Source of the DNA: Mycteria americana
Taxonomy: Eukaryota > Chordata > Aves > Ciconiiformes > Ciconiidae
Direction of reading: 5' to 3'
Assembly: GCF_035582795.1 (NCBI RefSeq)
Contig: NC_134373.1
Span: 26,010,501-26,074,500 of the forward strand
Length of the DNA stretch: 64,000 nt
The stretch's first letter is position 1. Each line of letters opens with the position of its first letter. A program made the position numbers and the translations under genes. This document shows, in pieces, positions 25,701-34,700 of this stretch. The notes below the pieces were generated by a model. It was not told where the DNA came from, made no database searches, and saw only the letters and a program-made list of their open reading frames with translations.

Positions 25701-28700
25701 GCACCCATTTGCCAAGGGAGGGACCGGCCGAGGGCGAGCCGGCTGCCAGGCCTGGCGTGCACGGACGCCGTCTCCCAGGGAAGCAGAGGGATGGGGTGAT
25801 CTCCAAGGCAGGCAGGCGCGGGGATGCGGCGTGCAGACAGTCAGGGTTGGGCTGCCAGGACTGAGCATCCTTCCCAGCCAGTCTGGGTGACGGGGTCTCC
25901 CCAGGACACTGATGCCCCGTGCCCAGTCTCCCCAGCATGGAGCCCAGGGCTGGACACCCAGCTTTCTTGAGGCTTTTTGCTCTGCCAGCCCCTCCCGCGT
26001 CCCCACAGCTCCCAGGCAGGGTCACGGACAGACAGCCCCCAGGGACTGAGCCCCCGGGGACAGCCAGCCAAGCACGGCCAGCAGTTAGTTGCCCTTGGAA
26101 GGGCAGCAGGTTTATTTTGCATGCCCCAAAGCTGCTGCCACTGCAGCAGCAGCCTCTGCTCGTGGGCAGCGCTTGGGGGCTCCCACCAGCCCCCTGCCTG
26201 CATGCGGTGCTGGCCAGAGGGCAGCGGCTGCACGAGACACATTTGTATTCAGGCTGAGCCAGGCTTCACCTCCCCTCCTCGGCTGACTGTGCTGGTTCTG
26301 GCTGGCAGCCCGTCTTCCAGGCCAGGGAAAGATAGATGAGTGATTAACTGCACCATCGGCGGATAATTCCCCCATTAAAAAATGAAAATGCAATTGAGTG
26401 CCATTATCAGGTGCTCTGGTGGCTTCCCCAGGGACTGGCGCCATCAGCTCCCCATCAAATATGGTGACTGCACCCAGCAGGCCTGGGCTGGGCTCCATCG
26501 CCCAGAGCTATGGGGTGGCTGAGCCCGCTCCCCTTTGCTCCACAACAGGTCCCTGGGGAATTGGGGCACCCCGCAGCCTGGACGCCCCTTGGGCACAGCA
26601 CCCACCTGCAGCTCGGCAAGGAGCGAGTGCTGGGTGATGCAGGGTCACCCCCGAGCAAGGAGGTGGAAAGGGGGTAGGAGCAGCTCGGGGCTCACTGCGG
26701 GGCCGGGGCCTGGGTGAAGGGGCCAGCTGGAGAGTGGGGGTGCGATCCCTGCCTGGGATTTCATTTGCACCCTGGGAAAAGGGGTAGGGGAGCCCCAGAA
26801 GCCCACTCTGTGCCCACCCAGCCTGGGGTGGGGAGAAGGGCTGGCTGGGATGAGCACCTGGCTTCAGCCCTGGCCCACGGGGCAGCCCGGTGAGACCTGG
26901 CGCTGTCTCCTTCCCCCATGCCAGGCACAGCCCCCCCCGCCTGGGCTGGGGTCCTGCCCTGGCCCTGGCATAGGGCATCCTTAGCCATGGCCATGGGGCC
27001 AAGGGGAGTCAGGGGGCAGAAGGGGCTCCTGGGGCCATGGAGCACAACCCGTGCAGCCTGCCACTGCCTGGCATGTGGAGCCCAGCACCACACGGCACTG
27101 GTGCCACTGGTGCAAGACAGGCAGACAGGGAGCAGGGACACTATGAGGTGGGGAGGCAGTGGGTGGCTTGCCTGGTGCAGAGGGACAGCCGCTGTGGGTG
27201 TCCCGATATCCCCCACACTCGGCCAGCGGAGCAGGACCCTGCCCCACCACACGGGCAAGCCCCTGGGCTTGCTGCCCCCAAGGGCAGATGGGGCAGCCAG
27301 GCAGTGCCATCCACCCTGTCCCAGAGGGACCCCCCACCCGGCTCCCAGCATCCCTGGGGACCTGTGTCCCCCGGCACATCCTGCACCCCTGGGAAGGGGC
27401 TGCGGGTGACAGTCCCTCCCCAGCCCCTGCTGGGCCACCAGGCAGGGTGACAGTGGGGAGCCTACACGCTGGGTGGGCTTGCACGCCCCAGGGGAGCCGG
27501 GGGCGGGGGGCTTCCTGGAAGGATGCCCCCCATCCTCCACCCCGCGCCGAGGCCAAGTGACGTCCTTGTTCCTTGCTCGGCGGCGGAGCGTGCGGCGGGG
27601 CCCGTGGAGGAGCCTTGCCTGTGCCAGGCATGCTCCTGACGCGGAGGGGATGACGCATGCAAAGCCTTGTCTCCAGCTCCGTGACCACCGGCAGCGGGGC
27701 TGGGGGAGCCATGAAGCAGCCTCCATTTGCCGCCCCGGCTCCGGAGGGCAGAGAGGGGAGAGGAGGAGGTGGGGGGAAGGCCCCGGCGGGGGTCCCAGCC
27801 CCGCTGCTGGCCCAGGCGGTGCTGAGCACTTGCCCTCTGCCCCTCCTGCCCGGGCTGGCGAGGACAGGCGGGCAGCTGGCGGCTCTGCAAGCAGGGCTGG
27901 AGCCGGCGATGGGCGAAGCCCTGTGGAGCCCCGGGTGGCAGCGGCAGGGCCGGAGGGCCCCCCCATCCCCATCCCCATCCCCACCCCGATGCGCTCCCGC
28001 TCCCCGGCACTGCCCCCCTCCTCCCGGCACCCGCCGGCGCGGCAGCCCGGAGCCCTTACCTGGAAACGCTTCTTCACCCAGATCTTCTTCATGCTTCTGC
28101 AGAGCCCCGCTGGCCCGGTGACACCGGCTCAGGCCCGGCAGGACGCCAGCCCGCTCCCGGCGGGGTCCCCGCTGTCAGCACGCCGGGGGGGCAAGCGATG
28201 CTCCGAGCATCCTCCACCGCCGGCAGCCGGGGACGGCGGAGGGAGAGGAAGGGGCTCGCCAGGTTGGGCTCTCGGGAGGGCTGGAGCTGTGAGCATGAAG
28301 CATCACTGGAGTGCTCCTCCCTCCATCCTGCCCCCGCCTGCCTCCGCCTCCGCCTCCCCGCCAGCCCTGGCACACGGTGACAGCGGCGGGGGACAGGCAG
28401 GGCACAGGTGGCGGGGGACGAGGGCAGCTGCGGGGCGGGGGGGGGCGCGGGTGGGGCGGGCACACGTCCTCCGCCCCGCTGGCTTTGGCTCCACGGCACC
28501 CAGGGGTCCGAGCCCCCCTGCCCAGCAACGCGGCTGTACCACTGTCCCCTGCCCGCGGCCCATCCCGCCCCACCGCCCGGGGCGGCGGCTGCTCCTCTCT
28601 CCCGTGCTCAGCACCGGGGGGCACAGCCCGGCACCACGGCTCCCACGCGCACCCCGACGGGGACAAGAATAACACAACACACCACGCCAGCGCCGCACGC

Positions 28701-31700
28701 GACTGCCCTCCACGCGCTGCCCCAAAGTGCCCCCAAACAGGGCAGCTCCGCTGTCACAGCTGCCTGCACGCAGCAGCACAGCCGCGGTGTGCCATGGCGC
28801 TGCCCAGCCGAGATCCAGGCTCGCCAGCACTCTACCAGCCTCCGCTCAGTCCCCCCACGTCCTCCAGCCATCGGCGATGCAGGAAGGTCCCCTTACCAAG
28901 ACACGGCTGTGGGTCCCAGCACTGCTGAGCCACCTGCACGTGAAGGAGAGCTAACGTGGGCACAGTCCTTCACAGCAACCCCCCTGGCCCGGCACTGCCC
29001 ACGCCATGGGATGAGCCCCCCTTGTGAACCACACAGCCTCCCCTCACAAACCACACAGCCTCCAGCCCCAGGCGCCCAGTGCCCTAAGGCAGACCTCGCA
29101 CAATGCCCCCCAAGTGCCTCAGGATGTCAGGGCTGGACTGCTCAGCCCTGGGCTAGCATCGCTGCTTTGTGGCTGGTGGGGACGCAAGCTTGACCCGAGG
29201 AGGCAGGCCGTTGTCCCTGTCCATGTTGCGTGACACACACGAGACCTCCCCTCGTGCTGGGGTGAGCATCCACGGCACAGCTCAGGGCAGGACTGGATGC
29301 CCAGGACTGAGCTGCGATGGGGCTCCCAGGGTGTGGGCAGAAGCTGCGGGTGGAGATCCCCGGTGAGGCTGGTCAGGGCCATTAAGACCTCTTAGTGCTC
29401 CCGGGGTGCTGGCACAACCCTGGCATGCCTTCCCCAGCCGAGCGTCCCCAGCCCTGCCAGCCTGTCCCTCTTCTCCGAGTGATGCTACAAATAAGCTGGA
29501 GGGACAGTCCCAGCCCCACAGCCTCAGTGGGGCCTTTCCTGCCTGCCGTGCCCCCCACAGCTCTCGGTGCCCTGCATCACCAGCTCACACCAAGCCGTTG
29601 AGCCCCGCAGCAACCATCACTCCCCTTTCCAGGCTCCTGGAGAGGCTGCCAAGGTCCCAGTCCCACCAGCTGTCCGCGCTGCCCCCTCCCACTGCAGAGC
29701 ATCCGTGGGGACACTGCTGGAGGCCTCCCCACCCAGCGCTTGTCCCCATGCTGCTCACCTGTCCCCTGAGGAGCTGGCCGCCCCACGCGGGGCTGCACAC
29801 AGGCATCACGCTCCCCATGACGCTTGGCAGCTCCGGCAGCTTTTCTCTGCTTCCCCTCCCAGCCCATGACTCCCAACGTGAGGCTTTTCATGGCTCCATA
29901 ATAACTTGCAAATTACCCAGTACAAAAGGAGCTGTTTATACAACATTTCTGACAGCCCCACAATTCGAGTGATGCTGCGGGGTTTCCGTGGAGACCCCGC
30001 ACATCAGGCGAGTCCCATGAATGCCAGAGCTTGCACTAAGGGAATCTCCTGTTGGAGCCAGAAGACTCTGCTGAGCCCCCCAGCCCTGGGTGGGGACAGA
30101 GATGGGTACCCCTGAGCCAGGGCTGGGTAAAGGGGTGGGCTGTGGGGCTCATGTCTGCCAGGGTCCCTGCACCCAGGGTCTCCCTCCCAGGTGCTCTCAC
30201 CCAGGCTGTGCATGCCTGTGGTCCTGCCGCAGACCTGCACAGTCTGTGCCTTTTTTTCACGCTCAAGTGGGATAAAAGCCTGGTCAGGGATTCCGGGAAG
30301 GAGCACCGAGGCTTGGGCTTGGCACACGGTGGTGCCAGGGCAAGGGTGCTGCCACCACAGCACCTGCAGGGACAGCCCCAGGGCTGGCCCCAGGGAGGGA
30401 CCACCTGTGCCCAGCCAAAACGCAGTCACTCGGGTATCCTCCGACTGCCACGTCTGCTGCCCCCTCGGCCACGGGTCCTGGCTGGCCAGGCACACAGCCC
30501 TTCCCTCTGACTGTGGCTCTGCTCCTTGGCCGTTCCTCAGCAAAAGCCCCAGGAGTGGCTCTGGGCTGCCCCAGAGATGCTGCACCCCTCGGAGCGGCTG
30601 GCTCACCTCCGAGGGGCTGCATCTGCGGTGGGGCCCGAAAGTCCTTTCCAGAGGCAGCAACATCTGCAAAACCCCCTGCAAGGGCAAAGCCGGAGTCCCT
30701 GCAGAAGGTGTCCGGTGGGAGGTGACGGCAGCCTGCACCCAGGGCGGCCCCTCTGCCCTGCCCTAGCCCAGGGGCAGCCCTGGCACTGCCCTGCTCCTCT
30801 GCAGGACAGGGACACGGGGCAGGGGACAGGGGCCAGCACCGCCGTGGCATGGGCAAGGGGCAGAGCCGGAGCAGGTGGGCCCGTTGCCACCCCGTTCCAG
30901 CTTTGCCTGCTGGACACACACCGACCCCGAGCAAAGCAGATAGCAAACACTTGCTCAAAATGCAGCATTAATTACACTGCTACGCGGCTCCCCACGCCGT
31001 GCTGGGCCTCCCCAGCAGCTCTGCACAGATCCTGCCCCTGCACCGCAGCACTGGCTGGGCACCGGCTGCCCGGCCCTGGCCATCAGCCCCCTTGCCTCGG
31101 TGCTTGAATAATTGATGGCGGCGGGTGTGTGCAGCCGTCTTGTGTAGGAGGAGGTCTGGGCATGAATCTTTCATGTGTTTGCGCCTCCCGGAGCTGCTGG
31201 GGATGGTCTGCGGGAGGTGGGGATATGCTGGGAGCCTGGGGAGGTAGGGACCGTCCCCAGCCCTGTCCCCAGGGGGAAATAAATGCAGCGGAGTGGCCCT
31301 CGTCATGAGGCAGGGCAGCACTGCAGCAGCTTTCTGGCCCTGAGGAAAGAGAAATGCTCTGCTGTGACCCCTCTCCCAAGGGCTAGGGACACCCCAGGTG
31401 CCCTCCCCAGCATTGCCTTCCCTTGCCGCCACTAGAAAGATGTTCGAGCAGACGGTGCCTGCTGCAGGTGGAGGACGCAGGGACACGGGACAGCAACGTG
31501 ACCTTGGCTCCGGGTGCCTGGGCACGGAACGGGATGGCAGGAGGCATTTCATCCCTGCCCTGCCAGCCCCGCTCCCGGCATCCCCCCTGCCTGGGGCTGA
31601 GGGGCTGCGTGCAGAGGGCGGGGGGAGCAGGCAGGAGTGCAGGCAGCAGGGCAGAAGCAGCTAGCCCCTTCCCAGTGCCACTGTGCCAGGGCACAAGCCA

Positions 31701-34700
31701 GCAACCTGGTGCCGGGAGGCCGGAGAGGCAGGGGGAGCACTGGGCAGCCCCAGGAGGAGGAAAAGGCTGTCGCCCCATCGTGCAGCCCCGAGCGGCGGTG
31801 CTATATTTACCCGCCCGCAGGCCCGGGTCTCAGCCTCTCGCCTGTAACACAAGCCCTGCAGCCCGCCAGAATCTGAGGGGACGGCACATTCCTCAGCAAA
31901 AATAACCCCCCGGCAGCAGGCAAGAGGGCAGGGGTGGAGGTGACTGACTGGACAGCTGCACCCACCGCTCCGCTCACCGGGGAGCAGCCCTCCTGGCCCA
32001 CAGCGCCCCGGGACAGGGATCCGGCACGCGTGGCCGCCGCGCCAGCCCCCTGCCCAGGTGGCTGGGGACAGAGCTGGGAGCCCGGGTCTCTGCAGCTGCA
32101 CGTGGGCTGGCGCCGGTGCCACCCCTGGGGCCAGGGAACGGGCACAGCCCCGGGGCGCGTGGCTGCGCTCGGGGACCGGCGGCTGCGCAGCCAGTCCACC
32201 CGCCGGCCCTGCTGGCTGCGGGCATCCTAAGGGCCAGGTCCAGCCCTGTCCCCCCTGCACTGCCCAGCCCCGGGGACCTGTCCCTGCGCCAGCTGAGACC
32301 AGCACCCGGGGTGGCACTGGCCAAGCAGCTCTGCAGAGGCAGCTCCTGCGCTGGCACGGCCGGGCACGGCGCCCACCCCACGGCGGGGCACGGCAGCCTG
32401 GGCTGGAGCCTTGCTGCACCCCGGGCTTCTCCGAGATGCTGCTGTGCCCCGGGGCTGGGGGGACAGCCAGGGACAGCAAGGGGAAAGTGAGGCAGCCCCA
32501 GAGACTCCCACGGAAGGGAGGAGAAGGCAAAGGGAGGCTTTAGGTCCCGTTCGGTCCCTGAGCAGGGGCTCCGGAGGGAAGGGGCAGTTGGCATTAAACA
32601 TGGGCACGGCACTGCAAAGTAAGGGACTAAAATTAGGCACCGAGATAAATGGGCAGAGGTGCTGAGCCACCAGAGACACTGTCAGCACAGCCGTCCCCAC
32701 CGGGGTGCCATTGACATCACCGCGCACCGCCAGCCGCAAAAGCGTGCCCACGCTGCCCCACCGTAACTCTGGGCCGGGCGGGAAGGGGCCGTGCAGGGCC
32801 ACCACTCACAGGAACTCCTGCCCCCGTCCCTGCCCCCAAATCCAGGCGGGTGCAGGCTGTTCCCTGGGCAGAGGAAAGGTTCCAAGGCGGTTTGATTGCT
32901 GAGTGCAGGTGGAGGCAAGTGGAGCAAGACCCTGTGCTGGGAGCCCAAGACAGACACCTCCAACCTTGAAACAAGAGGCAGCCCTGGCAGGAAGGATCAG
33001 GCAGCACTGGCATGGTGAGGGAGGGCTGGGCTCTAAAAAGAGATTAGCTCAGGTTCTTAAGAGGTGATTTAATCTGGTTTACAGGGAAAAAATTCAGGAG
33101 ATGCAGTTGAGAGGCGATACAGGCTTTAGCGAGCCTGGGGGCAACGGAGCCACGGTGGGGACCAGGGCTGGCTGGAAGGGTCTGGAGGGTCCCTGGATGG
33201 ACCTGGGGAGCCCCTGGACCAGCCTGGTGCTGGTGTGAGAAGGGCCAAGGCACCCCACCTGTGCCCGTGGAGCCAGGGCACGAGGGACAACCTGCAGCAG
33301 GAGAAGGGCAGAGCGGTGTGACACGGCGGGGATGGTGTGCCCCGGGGAGGCCCTGCACCCGGCTGCCCGGCCAGCCCCACGCGTGCGCTCCCCGCTCCCC
33401 ACACTGGGCACTGACGCACTCGGGGGACCTGGGAGAAGAGCAGGAGAAAATCATTAGTGGGGTGGAGCGACAGATTCAGGGCAAGGGATTAGAGGAGCTA
33501 AATCGGGCTTGTGCGAGCAAGGGGGAATGCTGAGCTGGTGCAGGAGGAGCTGCCGGGGCCGAGTGTGGAGCTGGGCAGCACAAAGCCCCCCCATCCCACC
33601 AGCAGTGTCCTGAGCCACCTTGGGGCGAGCCAATGCTGGCCCCGCGGAGAGCTGCAGCCTGGCCCGCACACCTGGGAGAGAAGGTGGAGGACTGGGCTCT
33701 GTGCCCACTGGAGACCATGACCCAGCAGAAGCAAAAGGAGCAACGGTACTCCAATACCTCCAGACATGGGGGGCCAGGATCCCAAGCCCAGGGAAAGACC
33801 TTGTCCTGCCCGGGACCTTGCACACATCCCCTTTGCCCTGTAACTGGCTGACGATTCAGCTCACAGGACTCCCAGGAAAAAAGGATGGGGTGTCCCTGCC
33901 CGGCACAGGGATGGCACAGCCACCAGGGGAACTTCCATGGTCCCCGGAGAGCTGGGTCTTGGTGTGGAGTGTGGGGAGCCCCTGCGTAGCCGGGGCCTCC
34001 ATGCCGGAGGCCGGTAAGCCACGGTACACATCCTGGCAGGGTGTCAGGGCAGGCGGGTGCAGAGCGGTGGCACGGCTCCTCCATTTCACATGATGACCCA
34101 TCTCACCGCTCGGCTGCTGGCATGGAGAAAATGGCCTCAGGGGAACAACACGCTGAGTGCCAGCGCCCTGCAACGGGGCCAGGCGATAGGGCTGGACCCC
34201 CCACCACATCCCATCACCTCCGCACCAGCACCCTCTCCAGCACCTGGCAGGACATGGTGCTCCCTGGGCACTGCCACGGCACACCGTGGAGACCGTTCTG
34301 CCCCAGGGCAGGGGCAAAGCCATGCCAGGGGCTGCTATGCTCCTCACCCAGCCTGGTGCCCCGGAGGCCGGGTGGCTCCAGAGGCATCTCTGCCCCGTGA
34401 CCAGCTTTTTGGGCGGCTCTTTGCTCAATGGCCATGCACCCACAGCTAAGCACCCACTGGGAGGAGCTCCCGGGGCAGGGTGACATTCACCCCGCGTGTT
34501 AGGCAATCCTGGCTGCTCTGTCCCTCCCTCAGCTGCTCCAGAAAGGCAGCGGCGAGGGCCAGCAGCTGGGAATCGGGAGCAGGGACGAGTGCGTCAGCAC
34601 AACGGGAACGGGCACCTGGGGAAATCAGGCGGTGCTGTGCCGCTGGGCAGAGGCAGGGGGGCCCGGGCCGGCGGTGCCATGGAGAGGTGCAGCTGCACAC

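Noticed and set aside
26111-26116. Minus-strand AATAAA in SPEG intron 1
   Set aside because: No upstream exon in a suitable frame and only a weak GT-rich downstream element; probably chance.
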